From Gilliamella sp. Pra-s52 (GTDB lineage Bacteria; Pseudomonadota; Gammaproteobacteria; Enterobacterales; Orbaceae): a stretch of 64,000 nucleotides of DNA. The DNA is taken from positions 186,001-250,000 of the forward strand of contig NZ_WTEY01000001.1 in assembly GCF_009795805.1 (NCBI RefSeq), in the 5' to 3' direction. The first letter of the stretch is position 1, and every line of letters starts with the position of its first letter. A program made the position numbers and the translations under genes. Shown piece by piece: positions 9,826 to 18,857 of the stretch. The notes below the pieces were generated by a model, which saw only the letters and a list, made by a program, of their open reading frames with translations, ran no database searches and was not told the origin of the DNA.

Positions 9826-11115
9826 ATGAAATTATATAATTTAAAAGATCATTCAGAGCAAGTTAGCTTTGCACAAGCAGTTCAACAAGGATTAGGAAGA
9901 GGGCAAGGCTTATTTTTCCCTCAAGAATTGCCTAAGTTTTCATTAGTTGAAATTGAGTCGTTATTAAAACTTGATTTTATTACTCGTAGCGCCAAAATCT
10001 TATCTGCTTTTATTGGTGATGAGATTAGCAGTAATGATATGTATAGACTTGTTAAAAATGCATTTCAATTTCCAGCCCCAGTAGCCTCAGTAGAAGCGGA
10101 TATTGGTTCATTAGAGTTATATCATGGTCCAACATTAGCATTTAAAGACTTTGGTGGACGCTTTATGGCACAAGCGTTAGTGCAGGTCGCTGCTGATAAA
10201 AAAATTACTATTTTGACAGCTACTTCTGGTGATACTGGTGCGGCCGTTGCTCACGCGTTTTATCATTTACCAAATATTCGCGTCGTGATTTTATATCCAG
10301 AAGGTAAAATTAGTCCATTACAAGAAAAGTTATTTTGTACTTTGGGTGATAATATTCATACAATCGCTATTCAAAGTGACTTTGATGCTTGCCAAGCACT
10401 AGTTAAGAAAGCATTTGATGATGATGAATTAAAAACTAAAATTGGCTTAAATTCTGCTAACTCAATTAATATTAGCCGATTATTAGCACAAATTTGTTAC
10501 TATTTTGAAGCTTTTGCACAACTAACATCAACCCAACGTGAACAGTTGGTTATTTCTGTGCCGAGTGGTAATTTTGGCGACTTAACAGCAGGTCTACTAG
10601 CGAAAACAATGGGATTACCTATTAAACGCTTTATTGCCGCAACGAATGCCAATGATACAGTACCTCGTTATTTAGAAACTGGTAAGTGGGAACCTCACGC
10701 AACCATTGCAACATTATCGAATGCAATGGATGTAAGCCAGCCAAATAATTGGCCCCGTATTGAAGAGATTTATAAGCGCGAGGGGTGGGCTCTTAAATCA
10801 CTTGGTCATGCTACTGTTTCTGATGAAGTTGCTAAGCAGACTGTTTGTGAACTTTATCAAAAAGGTTACTTATCTGAACCTCATGGTGCAATTGCTTATC
10901 GTGCACTGCGTGAACAGTTACAAGAGGGTGAATATGGACTATTTTTAGGTACGGCACATCCAGCAAAATTTAAAGAAGTTGTTGAAGATATTCTAGGTAA
11001 ATCTGTTCCACTTCCTGAAGGGTTAGCAGAACGGGCTGATATGACGTTACTTTCTCATCATATGCCTGATGATTTTGCTAAATTAAGGGATTTTCTCATT
11101 AAATTAAATTGGTAA
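9826..11115 (+). CDS. thrC: Threonine synthase
   Basis: A 429-residue PLP enzyme (E. coli 428) that converts O-phosphohomoserine to threonine, the last step of the pathway. The PLP lysine lies in HGPTLAFKDFGGRFMAQ (about residue 107), and TATSGDTGAAVAHAF binds the cofactor phosphate. The start is ATG 9826 as in E. coli; the TTG at 9814 is rejected. Unlike E. coli, where thrB and thrC nearly touch, 110 noncoding bases separate them here, containing the perfect palindrome ACTGATATCAGT (9775-9786). Co-transcription with thrAB is likely but not proven by the sequence. Confidence 0.97.
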   Translation: MKLYNLKDHSEQVSFAQAVQQGLGRGQGLFFPQELPKFSLVEIESLLKLDFITRSAKILSAFIGDEISSNDMYRLVKNAFQFPAPVASVEADIGSLELYHGPTLAFKDFGGRFMAQALVQVAADKKITILTATSGDTGAAVAHAFYHLPNIRVVILYPEGKISPLQEKLFCTLGDNIHTIAIQSDFDACQALVKKAFDDDELKTKIGLNSANSINISRLLAQICYYFEAFAQLTSTQREQLVISVPSGNFGDLTAGLLAKTMGLPIKRFIAATNANDTVPRYLETGKWEPHATIATLSNAMDVSQPNNWPRIEEIYKREGWALKSLGHATVSDEVAKQTVCELYQKGYLSEPHGAIAYRALREQLQEGEYGLFLGTAHPAKFKEVVEDILGKSVPLPEGLAERADMTLLSHHMPDDFAKLRDFLIKLNW

Positions 11116-11235
11116 GTATTTTATGCCATCAGATAGGTGGCTAAATATCTAATAAAACGAACTGAATTTATTAAATTCTTAATGACTAGTAAATCTTCAT
11201 CATTATATATTTTATACCATCGATGACAAAACTTA

Positions 11236-11287
11236 CATTACAATAATTAGACCCTTGTTTAAATCAAAATTTTCAGATATTGTAATG
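11236..11287. repeat. Inverted repeat upstream of nrdR
   Basis: CATTACAATA (11236-11245) and its exact complement TATTGTAATG (11278-11287) face each other across 32 bases. A promoter-like TTGTTT and TATTGT lie between and inside the arms. It could be a paired operator or a long stem-loop in the nrdR leader. The function is unknown. Confidence 0.4.
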
Positions 11288-11315
11288 ATTATTTTGTTAC
11301 CGTAAGGATACATTT

Positions 11316-11768
11316 ATGCACTGTCCTTTTTGCAATGCAGATGATACAAAGGTGATTGATTCACGTCTTGTTGGTGAAGGATTTCAAGTTCGTCGCAGAC
11401 GACAATGTGTTGAATGTAATGAAAGATTTACTACATTTGAAGTGGCTGAATTAATTATGCCTAATGTCGTTAAAAGTAATAAAGTTCGCGAACCATTCAA
11501 TGAAGATAAATTACGTAATGGTATGAAAAGGGCTCTAGAAAAACGCCCAGTTAGTTTTGATGCTATTGAAGATGCAATTACACGTATAAAATCTAAACTA
11601 AGAGCAACAGCTGAACGTGAGATCCCAGCCAAATTAATTGGTGATTATGTGATTGAAGAACTAAAAAACCTAGACAAAATTGCGTATATCCGTTTTGCTT
11701 CAGTCTATTTTAGTTTTGATGACATTGAACAATTTAGTAATGAAATTGCTAAGTTACAACAAAAATAG
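11316..11768 (+). CDS. nrdR: Transcriptional repressor NrdR
   Basis: A 150-residue DNA-binding repressor of ribonucleotide reductase genes (E. coli 149 aa). The N-terminal zinc ribbon is CPFC (residues 3-6) with CVEC (about 31-34), between which lies the basic RRRRQ segment. The ATP-cone domain follows from about residue 49 with [23 protein letters not shown] and senses ATP/dATP. No nrd genes are in this window, so the targets are elsewhere. ribD starts 14 bases downstream, the same order as in E. coli. Confidence 0.96.
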   Translation: MHCPFCNADDTKVIDSRLVGEGFQVRRRRQCVECNERFTTFEVAELIMPNVVKSNKVREPFNEDKLRNGMKRALEKRPVSFDAIEDAITRIKSKLRATAEREIPAKLIGDYVIEELKNLDKIAYIRFASVYFSFDDIEQFSNEIAKLQQK

Positions 11769-11782
11769 CCATCCAGATAATA

Positions 11783-12958
11783 ATGATACATAATAACGAT
11801 TATTTTTACATGCAACAAGCGATTGAGCTAGCTAAGCTTGGTCGTTTTACAACATCTCCTAATCCTAACGTTGGTTGTGTGATTGTAAAAGATAATAAAA
11901 TTATTGGTCACGGTTATCATCAAAAAGCTGGTGAGCCTCATGCCGAAATTTATGCATTACAAATGGCTGGTGAAAATTCTAAAGGTGCAACAGCTTATGT
12001 AACACTAGAACCGTGTAGCCATTTTGGTCGAACGCCGCCATGTGCTGATGCGCTTATTGAAGCCGGTGTTACACGTGTGGTTATTGCTATGCAAGATCCT
12101 AATCCTAATGTTGCAGGTAATGGTATTAAGCGGTTGAAAGAAGCTGGAATAGATGTCATGATTGGCGTTTTAACTGAGCAAGCCGAAGCGATTAATAAAG
12201 GTTTTTTAAAACGTATGCGGACGGGTTTGCCATATGTACAACTTAAACTCGCTACGTCTCTTGATGGTAAAGTTGCCATGGCATCAGGTGAAAGCAAATG
12301 GATAACCTCAAGCGTGGCAAGGCAAGATGTACAACAATTTAGAGCACAAGCAAGTTGCATTTTAAGTACTTGTACCACCGTGCAAGCTGATAATGCAAGT
12401 TTAACAGTTAGATATCATCAGTTACCTGATGAAATAAAAAAAATCTACCTACCAGAAAAAATCCGACAACCTATTCGTGTCATTATTGACAGTCAAGATC
12501 GGTTAATGGGTAGCGAAAATATTTTCAATCAGCCAGGTGATACATGGGTAGTACGAAAAAAAAATAGCTTTATTGCAAAGCAAAACACCAAATTAATTAT
12601 AGAGCCATCTAGTTGTAAAAAAATAGATTTATCTAAATTGTTTGCACTATTAGCTGAAAAACAAATAAATTCGGTTTGGGTTGAAGCTGGTGCTCATCTT
12701 GCAGGAGCATTGATAGAGCAAAATTTAGTGGATGAATTGATTATTTATTACGCCCCCAAATTACTTGGTCATAATGCGTTAGATATGTGTATATTGCCGA
12801 ATCTGAAAAGGCTTTCATTTGTACCACAATTTCACTTTGAATCGATTGCTATGGTGGGAGATGATTTACGAGTTATTTTGAAAAAAAGTAACTTCTATCT
12901 CAATTCAAAATTTAAATGCAAAAAAAAACCCAATAACAAAGTTATTGGGAAAACATAA
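11783..12958 (+). CDS. ribD: Bifunctional riboflavin biosynthesis protein RibD (deaminase/reductase)
   Basis: A 391-residue enzyme that deaminates and then reduces the pyrimidine intermediate from GTP in riboflavin synthesis. The deaminase domain (about 1-150) has the zinc ligands in EPHAEIYAL and TLEPCSHFGRTPPC. The reductase domain (about 150-365) has LKLATSLDGKVAMASGESKWITS and VWVEAGAHLAGALI. It is about 24 residues longer than E. coli RibD (367 aa): the extra lysine-rich tail (KCKKKPNNKVIGKT) is encoded by the terminator hairpin of the convergent hemW gene. The ribH and nusB genes that follow ribD in E. coli are absent. The ribosome binding site is weak; the start fits the homologues. 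Confidence 0.93.
   Translation: MIHNNDYFYMQQAIELAKLGRFTTSPNPNVGCVIVKDNKIIGHGYHQKAGEPHAEIYALQMAGENSKGATAYVTLEPCSHFGRTPPCADALIEAGVTRVVIAMQDPNPNVAGNGIKRLKEAGIDVMIGVLTEQAEAINKGFLKRMRTGLPYVQLKLATSLDGKVAMASGESKWITSSVARQDVQQFRAQASCILSTCTTVQADNASLTVRYHQLPDEIKKIYLPEKIRQPIRVIIDSQDRLMGSENIFNQPGDTWVVRKKNSFIAKQNTKLIIEPSSCKKIDLSKLFALLAEKQINSVWVEAGAHLAGALIEQNLVDELIIYYAPKLLGHNALDMCILPNLKRLSFVPQFHFESIAMVGDDLRVILKKSNFYLNSKFKCKKKPNNKVIGKT
12920..12949 (-). terminator. hemW terminator lying inside the 3' end of ribD
   Basis: Read on the minus strand, CCCAATAAC-TTT-GTTATTGGG (9-bp perfect stem, 12929-12949) is followed by nine T (12928-12920). On the plus strand the hairpin is preceded, not followed, by the homopolymer, so it acts leftward. 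It lies within the last codons of ribD. Confidence 0.8.
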
Positions 12959-13129
12959 GGAATAGGAAAACAATGAAATAATACATTGTCGGAAAATAGT
13001 ATGTACTTTTTTATGAAGAAAGTCTGTAAAGATATCTGAATGATTAATTAAATAGTTTGTATTTATCATGTTAAATAAATGTAAATAATAATATCATTTA
13101 AATTAAGTTAAAATATTTCAAATAATTAT

Positions 13130-14257
13130 CTATAGAAATATCTCTAATAACGAATTCAAAAATAGTTTACCATGATCTGTTATTTGCCAACTTCCTTTAT
13201 TTTCAATTAAATAATTTTTTTCAATAGCAGTTGCTAACTGTTTTTCAACTGAGTGTAAAGGTAAATAAGTTCGTTGTTCAAATTCATGTTTAGGTGTTGG
13301 TTCAAAAAGTCTAAAACGATTCATAAAAAATTCAAAAGGTAATTCCTCTTTTGGAACTGTATAATATTTATCTAAATAACGTCCCTCTAAATACCCTTTG
13401 GGGTGACGAGTTTTTATAGTTCGAATAATTTTTCCATCTGATTGGGTTAATTTACCATGAGCGCCACATCCAATGCCTAAATAGTCTCCAAATCGCCAAT
13501 AATTTAAATTATGTTTGCATTGCGAACCTTCTTTAGCATAAGCCGAGGTTTCATACTGCTGGTAACCATGCTGAGTTAATAATTGATGACCTTGTTGATA
13601 AATTTCCCAAAGCTTATCATCATCAGGTAAAACAGGTGGTTTTGAACCAAATAGCGTATTGGGTTCAATGGTTAATTGATACCAAGATAAATGCGGTGGT
13701 GCAATAGTAATGGCTTGTTTTAAGTCATATATGGCATCATCAATATTTTGATTTGGCAAACCATGCATTAAATCTAAATTAAAACTTCTTAAATTTAATG
13801 TTTTGGCAAGTTTTCCTGCTGTGATTGCTTCTTTGGGATCGTGTATCCGTCCTAACTTAACAAGTTTATCGGCTTGAAAGCTTTGCACACCAATTGATAT
13901 TCGGTTTATGCCAGCTTGTTGATAACCATTAAATCTTTCTACATCAACAGAGTTTGGATTAGCTTCAATAGTGATTTCAGCATCTTTATTTATCGGTATT
14001 ATTTTATTTATATTTGATAATAATTTATCAATCAACTCGGCAGAAAATAGACTAGGTGTACCACCACCAATAAAAATTGAATGAATTGAACGATTTAAAC
14101 AAAAAACAGCATCATGCTGTAGATCTTTAATTAAATGCTCTATATAAGCTTGATAATCTGGTATTTTTTTTACAGTATGTGAATTAAAATCACAATAGGG
14201 ACATTTTTGTACGCACCATGGCATATGAATATACAAACTCATTGGGATTTTATACAT
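13130..14257 (-). CDS. hemW: Heme chaperone HemW (radical SAM)
   Basis: A 375-residue radical-SAM protein (E. coli HemW 378 aa, formerly YggW) thought to deliver heme to membrane respiratory enzymes rather than act as coproporphyrinogen oxidase. The iron-sulfur cluster motif is C15-VQK-C19-PY-C22, followed by FIGGGTPS, and the C-terminus carries the HemN-type domain (FEFFMNRFRLFEPTPKHEF). The E. coli partners rdgB and yggU are not adjacent. About 170 bases lie between its stop and the ribD end; they contain only its terminator and AT-rich sequence. Confidence 0.94.
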   Translation of the reverse strand: MYKIPMSLYIHMPWCVQKCPYCDFNSHTVKKIPDYQAYIEHLIKDLQHDAVFCLNRSIHSIFIGGGTPSLFSAELIDKLLSNINKIIPINKDAEITIEANPNSVDVERFNGYQQAGINRISIGVQSFQADKLVKLGRIHDPKEAITAGKLAKTLNLRSFNLDLMHGLPNQNIDDAIYDLKQAITIAPPHLSWYQLTIEPNTLFGSKPPVLPDDDKLWEIYQQGHQLLTQHGYQQYETSAYAKEGSQCKHNLNYWRFGDYLGIGCGAHGKLTQSDGKIIRTIKTRHPKGYLEGRYLDKYYTVPKEELPFEFFMNRFRLFEPTPKHEFEQRTYLPLHSVEKQLATAIEKNYLIENKGSWQITDHGKLFLNSLLEIFL

Positions 14258-14453
14258 AAACGAGGGTTTTTCCTGAAACTTTTTAACAAAAATAACCAGA
14301 CAGTATGTTGATTTGTTTTTTTATGGTGTAGCATTTTACTTCAATTTATAAAAAAAAGCTCTTGGCATCTATTGCGTTTTTATTATTGACTTAAAAAGCG
14401 TACAATTCTTAATAAATTTTTATATTAATTAAATTTGTTATTTAGGAGTAAGT

Positions 14454-15326
14454 ATGAGTATATATAAAAAGATTTTAGATAGTAGCTTATCAGGTGTGCC
14501 ACTAAGCTCATCAGTAAAACAATCGTCTTATGGTGAGCTCTCAACTTTAGTTATTAAGCATAAAACCTGTTGTGCAGCAGTTACATTACAAGGTGCACAC
14601 TTATTATTTTGGCAACCCTCTAGTGAGCAAACCCCCGTTGTTTGGTTAAGCAATAATACCCATTTTAAAAAAGATGTAGCCATTCGTGGAGGAGTTCCTG
14701 TTTGTTGGCCATGGTTTGGTCAATTAGGTAATCCAACTCATGGTTTTGCGCGCCTTGTTGAATGGAAATTAGATTCTTGTGAAGAAGACGATAATGGCGT
14801 TGATCTTGTTTTATCACTTACTAATAGTCAACAAACAGAGTCTTATTGTAACAAACCTTTCTCTGTGTCATTAAGTCTTCATCTAGGTAAAAGCTGTGAA
14901 GTTACTTTAAGTTGCTCAGCAGATTTTGATGTAACTAGTGCTCTACATACCTATTTTGGTATTGATAATATTGACCATGTTGTAGTTAAAGGGTTAGGTG
15001 ATACTTATCAAGAACGTTTAGCTGTTGAAAACAAACCAGTAACTGTAGGTGAATTAACATTTAATCAAGAGGTCGATCGTATTTATACCGATGTAGGTAA
15101 TCGAATAACAATAACTGATGGTGCTCGAACAATCCAACTAACCAACACTAATGTAAGTGATGTGGTCACTTGGAACCCATGGATAAATAAAGCTAAATCA
15201 ATGGCTGATTTCGGCAATGATGAGTATAAATCGATGGTTTGTGTTGAAGCGGGTTGTATCACAAAACCATTGAAATTGTCACCAAATAAGAAATCAACTT
15301 ATGGCTTTAAAATAGAGCTAATTTAA
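14454..15326 (+). CDS. yeaD: D-hexose-6-phosphate mutarotase (YeaD-like aldose epimerase)
   Basis: A 290-residue cytoplasmic beta-sandwich enzyme of the galactose-mutarotase family that interconverts alpha and beta anomers of hexose 6-phosphates. It follows E. coli YeaD (294 aa) through QGAHLLFWQPS, WLSNNTHFKKDVAIRGGVPVCWPWFG, ALHTYFGI (catalytic His) and CVEAGCI (catalytic Glu). A good AGGAG precedes the ATG by six bases. It stands alone, diverging from hemW. Confidence 0.9.
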   Translation: MSIYKKILDSSLSGVPLSSSVKQSSYGELSTLVIKHKTCCAAVTLQGAHLLFWQPSSEQTPVVWLSNNTHFKKDVAIRGGVPVCWPWFGQLGNPTHGFARLVEWKLDSCEEDDNGVDLVLSLTNSQQTESYCNKPFSVSLSLHLGKSCEVTLSCSADFDVTSALHTYFGIDNIDHVVVKGLGDTYQERLAVENKPVTVGELTFNQEVDRIYTDVGNRITITDGARTIQLTNTNVSDVVTWNPWINKAKSMADFGNDEYKSMVCVEAGCITKPLKLSPNKKSTYGFKIELI

Positions 15327-15395
15327 ATATTTGATTCGTATTATATGTTGTATGATGCAATCAATATTTATACTGTCTTTAATATGATTAATTGA

Positions 15396-15424
15396 TTGCG
15401 TTTACGAGCATAACACTCTATAAT
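15396..15424 (+). promoter_or_regulatory. Sigma-70 promoter of rplY
   Basis: TTGCGT (15396-15401), a 17-base spacer and a perfect TATAAT (15419-15424) lie 93 bases before the rplY start, leaving a leader of about 85 bases. Confidence 0.72.
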
Positions 15425-15458
15425 CTACGACACTTTTTTAAAAGTACTAATTTAATAG

Positions 15459-15484
15459 CCAATTACTGGGTCGCCTGTAATTGG
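15459..15484 (+). promoter_or_regulatory. Stem-loop in the rplY mRNA leader, possible L25 autoregulatory site
   Basis: CCAATTAC (15459-15466) pairs perfectly with GTAATTGG (15477-15484) around a GC-containing 10-base loop, between the promoter and the ribosome binding site. Enterobacterial rplY is known to be autoregulated by L25 binding its own leader. That this hairpin is the site is an inference from position. Confidence 0.4.
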
Positions 15485-15516
15485 TTTCTATATTTAAATA
15501 ATTAAGAGAAATTAAT

Positions 15517-15801
15517 ATGTTTACATTTAAAGCTGAAGTTAGAAAAGAGCATGGTAAGGGTGCGAGCCGCCGCCTGCGTCACGCTGGTAAATTTCCAGCA
15601 ATTATTTATGGTGGTAGTGAACCAGCAATCTCTGTTGTACTTGATCACAACCAAGTTTTTAATATGCAAGAAAAACCAGAATTTTATTCTGAAGTTTTAA
15701 CCGTTGAAGTTGATGGTAAAGCTGTTAAAGTAAAAGTACAAGCTGTGCAACGTCATGCATTTAAACCAAAATTAGTTCATATGGATTTTGTACGAGCATA
15801 A
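15517..15801 (+). CDS. rplY: 50S ribosomal protein L25
   Basis: A 94-residue protein identical in length to E. coli L25, which binds loop E of 5S rRNA in the large ribosomal subunit. Conserved stretches include [37 protein letters not shown] and the C-terminal [12 protein letters not shown]. It is the short form without the CTC-type C-terminal extension. It has its own promoter and terminator. Confidence 0.97.
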   Translation: MFTFKAEVRKEHGKGASRRLRHAGKFPAIIYGGSEPAISVVLDHNQVFNMQEKPEFYSEVLTVEVDGKAVKVKVQAVQRHAFKPKLVHMDFVRA

Positions 15802-15841
15802 TTTATTTATTGGAATATCATTTAATTACTCGTTTCAAGCA

Positions 15842-15866
15842 AAAGGTCACCCAAAGGTGACCTTTT
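15842..15866 (+). terminator. Rho-independent terminator of rplY
   Basis: AAAGGTCACC (15842-15851), loop CAAA and GGTGACCTTT (15856-15865) form a perfect 10-bp stem ending in a T run. Confidence 0.88.
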
Positions 15867-15980
15867 TGTTTTAGAGTTAATAGAATAGTACCTATTACTA
15901 TGATTTACCCTATTAATCGGGTATACACCAGATATCGAACATAATAGAATAATTACATTATACCATTTTAGGAGAAAGCC

Positions 15981-17441
15981 ATGTCTGATATCCCAGCTTG
16001 TAATTTAGTTATTTTTGGTGCTAAAGGGGATTTGACAAGACGAAAATTACTACCGTCTTTATATCAATTAGAAAAGTATGGAAAACTACCTGAACAAACC
16101 AAAATTTTAGGCGTAGGACGCGCTGATTGGGATCATGTTGCTTATTGTGAGGTAGCAAAAGATGCGTTAACTTCGTTTATGCCAGAACCGTTAGATGATA
16201 GTATTTGGCAACGATTTTCTAAACGATTAGATTTTCATAAATTAGATGTCAATGATAGCGTAGGTTTTGAAGGGTTAAAGAATAAACTTGATTCAAATCA
16301 TCCTGCTATTTTCTACTTTGCAATGCATCCAGGGACTTTTGGGACTATTTGCCAAGGTTTAGCTACTGCTGGATTAAATCAATTACAAAACCGTATTGTG
16401 ATGGAAAAACCACTTGGAACAGATTTACAGTCATCTCGTGAAATCAATGATTCAGTGGCTAAATTCTTTAGTGAATCGCAAGTTTATCGTATTGATCATT
16501 ACTTAGGTAAAGAATCAGTATTAAATCTATTAGCTTTACGTTTTGCAAATACAGTATTTGCTTCATTTTGGGATCGTAATTCTATCGATCATGTTGAAAT
16601 TACTGTAGCTGAACAAGTTGGTATTGAGGGGCGTTGGGGATATTTTGATAAAGCGGGTCAAATGCGTGACATGGTGCAAAATCATTTATTGCAGATCTTA
16701 ACTATGATTGCAATGTCACCACCAGCTAACCTTGAAGATGATAGCTTGCGTAGTGAAAAGATAGCTGTGCTTAACGCCCTGAGGCCAATTGATAAAACTA
16801 ATATTCGAGAAAAAGTAGTTCGAGGTCAATATACTGCAGGATTTGTTAATGGTGTTAAGGTGCCTGGCTATTTAGAAGAAGATGGTGCGAATCAAAAAAG
16901 TAATACTGAAACATTTGTTGCGATTCGAGTTGATATTGATAACTGGCGTTGGGCAGGCGTTCCATTTTACTTACGTACAGGTAAACGCTTACCAAGTAAA
17001 TGTTCTGAGGTCGTTGTTTATTTCAAACCGTTACCACTTAATTTATTTAGTGAATTTTATCCAGAACTACCACAAAACAAATTGACGATTAGGTTACAAC
17101 CTGATGAAGGAATGGATATTGAAATTCTAAATAAAGTACCAGGATTGGATAGCACTCATAATTTACAAACAACAAAACTTGATTTAAGTTTCAGCGAAAC
17201 TTTTCACCAACAGAGTGCTGACGCCTACGAGCGTTTATTGCTTGAAGTTATGAAGGGTCGTCAAGCATTATTTGTTCACCGTGATGAAGTTGAAGCCGCA
17301 TGGAAATGGGTTGATACAATTATTAGTGCTTGGGAAACAGAACATGAACCACCAAAAACTTACCAAGCCGGAACTTGGGGGCCAGTCGCATCGGTTGCTT
17401 TAATTACTAAAGACGGGCACTCATGGCATGAATTTGAATAA
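15981..17441 (+). CDS. zwf: Glucose-6-phosphate 1-dehydrogenase
   Basis: A 486-residue cytoplasmic enzyme (E. coli 491) that oxidises glucose 6-phosphate to 6-phosphogluconolactone with reduction of NADP, the entry to the oxidative pentose-phosphate pathway. The coenzyme motif GAKGDLTRRKLLPSLYQL starts at residue 13 and the substrate/active-site motif RIDHYLGKE lies at about 170-178. AGGAG precedes the ATG. pgl follows 12 bases downstream, forming a two-gene operon that carries out consecutive steps. Confidence 0.97.
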   Translation: MSDIPACNLVIFGAKGDLTRRKLLPSLYQLEKYGKLPEQTKILGVGRADWDHVAYCEVAKDALTSFMPEPLDDSIWQRFSKRLDFHKLDVNDSVGFEGLKNKLDSNHPAIFYFAMHPGTFGTICQGLATAGLNQLQNRIVMEKPLGTDLQSSREINDSVAKFFSESQVYRIDHYLGKESVLNLLALRFANTVFASFWDRNSIDHVEITVAEQVGIEGRWGYFDKAGQMRDMVQNHLLQILTMIAMSPPANLEDDSLRSEKIAVLNALRPIDKTNIREKVVRGQYTAGFVNGVKVPGYLEEDGANQKSNTETFVAIRVDIDNWRWAGVPFYLRTGKRLPSKCSEVVVYFKPLPLNLFSEFYPELPQNKLTIRLQPDEGMDIEILNKVPGLDSTHNLQTTKLDLSFSETFHQQSADAYERLLLEVMKGRQALFVHRDEVEAAWKWVDTIISAWETEHEPPKTYQAGTWGPVASVALITKDGHSWHEFE

Positions 17442-17453
17442 AGGAAAATAACT

Positions 17454-18152
17454 ATGTTCACGTTAAATAAATATCAAAATGGTCAGTTACTGATCGAAGA
17501 TTTAACTTCACATATTATCAATGAATTAAAACAAGCCGTTGAACAAAAAGGGTATGCATCTATTGCTGTTTCGGGTGGTAAAACACCTATTCCATTATTT
17601 ACCTCACTGAGTCAACAAGATTTAGAATGGAATCGAGTTTTTATTACATTGGTTGATGATAGATGGGTCGATGATAGTGATGATGCTAGCAACGAAAAAT
17701 TAGTAATGACACATTTATTACAAAATAAAGCAAAATTGGCGAATTTTGTTGGTTTGAAAAACAGCTATGATAATCCATTTGATGGTGCAGAAATGACTAA
17801 TAAAATGTTGGATAAAATTCCGATGCCATTTGATGTAGTTGTTTTAGGTATGGGCGAAGATGGTCATACAGCATCATTATTCCCTGATGCTGCTAATTTA
17901 GCAGCCGGTTTAGATATGAAATCTGGTCAAAAAGTTGTTGGTATGACCCCATTAACTGCACCACTTGATCGTATTACATTAACGCTACCAACAATTTTAA
18001 ATAGTAAAAATATTTATCTACATTTAGTTGGTGAAAGTAAATTGAATGTATTAGAACAAGCCGAAAAAGGTAATGATATCAATCAAATGCCTATTCGTGC
18101 AGTTTTACAGCAGAACAAAGTTAATGTAACAGGGTTTTGGACTGTATCTTGA
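17454..18152 (+). CDS. pgl: 6-phosphogluconolactonase (DevB/SOL type)
   Basis: A 232-residue hydrolase that opens the lactone made by Zwf to 6-phosphogluconate. It belongs to the DevB/SOL family related to glucosamine-6-phosphate deaminase, not to the beta-propeller Pgl of E. coli. Visible motifs are SGGKTPIPLF, VDDRWVDDSDDASNE and GMGEDGHTASLFP (from about residue 133). A ribosome binding site AAAGGAAAA precedes the ATG. Confidence 0.93.
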   Translation: MFTLNKYQNGQLLIEDLTSHIINELKQAVEQKGYASIAVSGGKTPIPLFTSLSQQDLEWNRVFITLVDDRWVDDSDDASNEKLVMTHLLQNKAKLANFVGLKNSYDNPFDGAEMTNKMLDKIPMPFDVVVLGMGEDGHTASLFPDAANLAAGLDMKSGQKVVGMTPLTAPLDRITLTLPTILNSKNIYLHLVGESKLNVLEQAEKGNDINQMPIRAVLQQNKVNVTGFWTVS

Positions 18153-18159
18153 GTTTTTC

Positions 18160-18181
18160 TTTGCCGATCCTTGTCGGCAAA
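18160..18181 (+). terminator. Hairpin after pgl, weak terminator candidate
   Basis: TTTGCCGA (18160-18167) pairs with TCGGCAAA (18174-18181), but no T run follows, so termination is uncertain. Confidence 0.4.
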
Positions 18182-18292
18182 ACCTTTCATTATTCCTTTC
18201 TTATAAACCCATTTTCAAAAAAAAGATAATAGGATGCGTTTTTAAACCTTTATAAATTAATTTATCAAATATCTATTATTTTATAAAATTTT

Positions 18293-18317
18293 GTGGTAAA
18301 AAGTGGGATTAAGTGGT
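18293..18317 (+). promoter_or_regulatory. MraZ operator: three GTGG repeats at 10-bp spacing
   Basis: GTGGT (18293), GTGGG (18303) and GTGGT (18313) recur at exactly 10-bp intervals, 78 bases before the mraZ start. E. coli MraZ binds TGGGN repeats with the same 10-bp period in front of its own operon and represses it. The match in pattern and place makes this the likely autoregulatory site of the dcw cluster. The exact -10/-35 of the promoter is not clear in the AT-rich sequence just upstream. Confidence 0.75.
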
Positions 18318-18394
18318 GAAAAGAATTTAATTTTTAATTTATTGATTTTTAAAAATTAAAAATTAATGTTAAATTTACAAATAATGGAATTTTT

Positions 18395-18841
18395 ATGTTC
18401 AGTGGTGCAATTTCAATCAATTTAGATAATAAAGGACGGTTGGCTATTCCCACTCGTTACCGTGAATCTTTATCTGAAGGTATGGTTTGCACAATTGGTT
18501 TATACCACCCTTGCTTAACCCTTTACTCCCTATCTGAATGGAAATGTATAGAGCAACAGCTTGCAACATTATCAACGATTGTTGATGCTGAACGTAGAAT
18601 TAAAAGACTGTTATTGGGTTATGCAACTGAGTGTTTAATGGATAATTCAGGGCGAATTTTATTGCCATCTACGTTACGTACTTATGCTAAATTAGAAAAA
18701 AATACAATGTTCGTTGGTCAATCTAATAAATTCGAAATTTGGGATGAGGTAATTTGGTATCAACAAATTAAAGACGATATTGCCACATTACCAACGGATA
18801 TTGAAAATTTATCGGATAATTTGAAAAATTTAACTATTTAA
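18395..18841 (+). CDS. mraZ: Transcriptional regulator MraZ
   Basis: A 148-residue protein (E. coli 152) with two AbrB-like swapped-hairpin domains: [16 protein letters not shown] at about residues 9-24 and [14 protein letters not shown] at about 84-97. MraZ forms ring oligomers and represses the dcw operon it heads; overproduction is countered by RsmH, encoded next. GTGG repeats upstream match its binding site. Confidence 0.95.
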   Translation: MFSGAISINLDNKGRLAIPTRYRESLSEGMVCTIGLYHPCLTLYSLSEWKCIEQQLATLSTIVDAERRIKRLLLGYATECLMDNSGRILLPSTLRTYAKLEKNTMFVGQSNKFEIWDEVIWYQQIKDDIATLPTDIENLSDNLKNLTI

Positions 18842-18857
18842 TAAGAGTAAAAGATTG

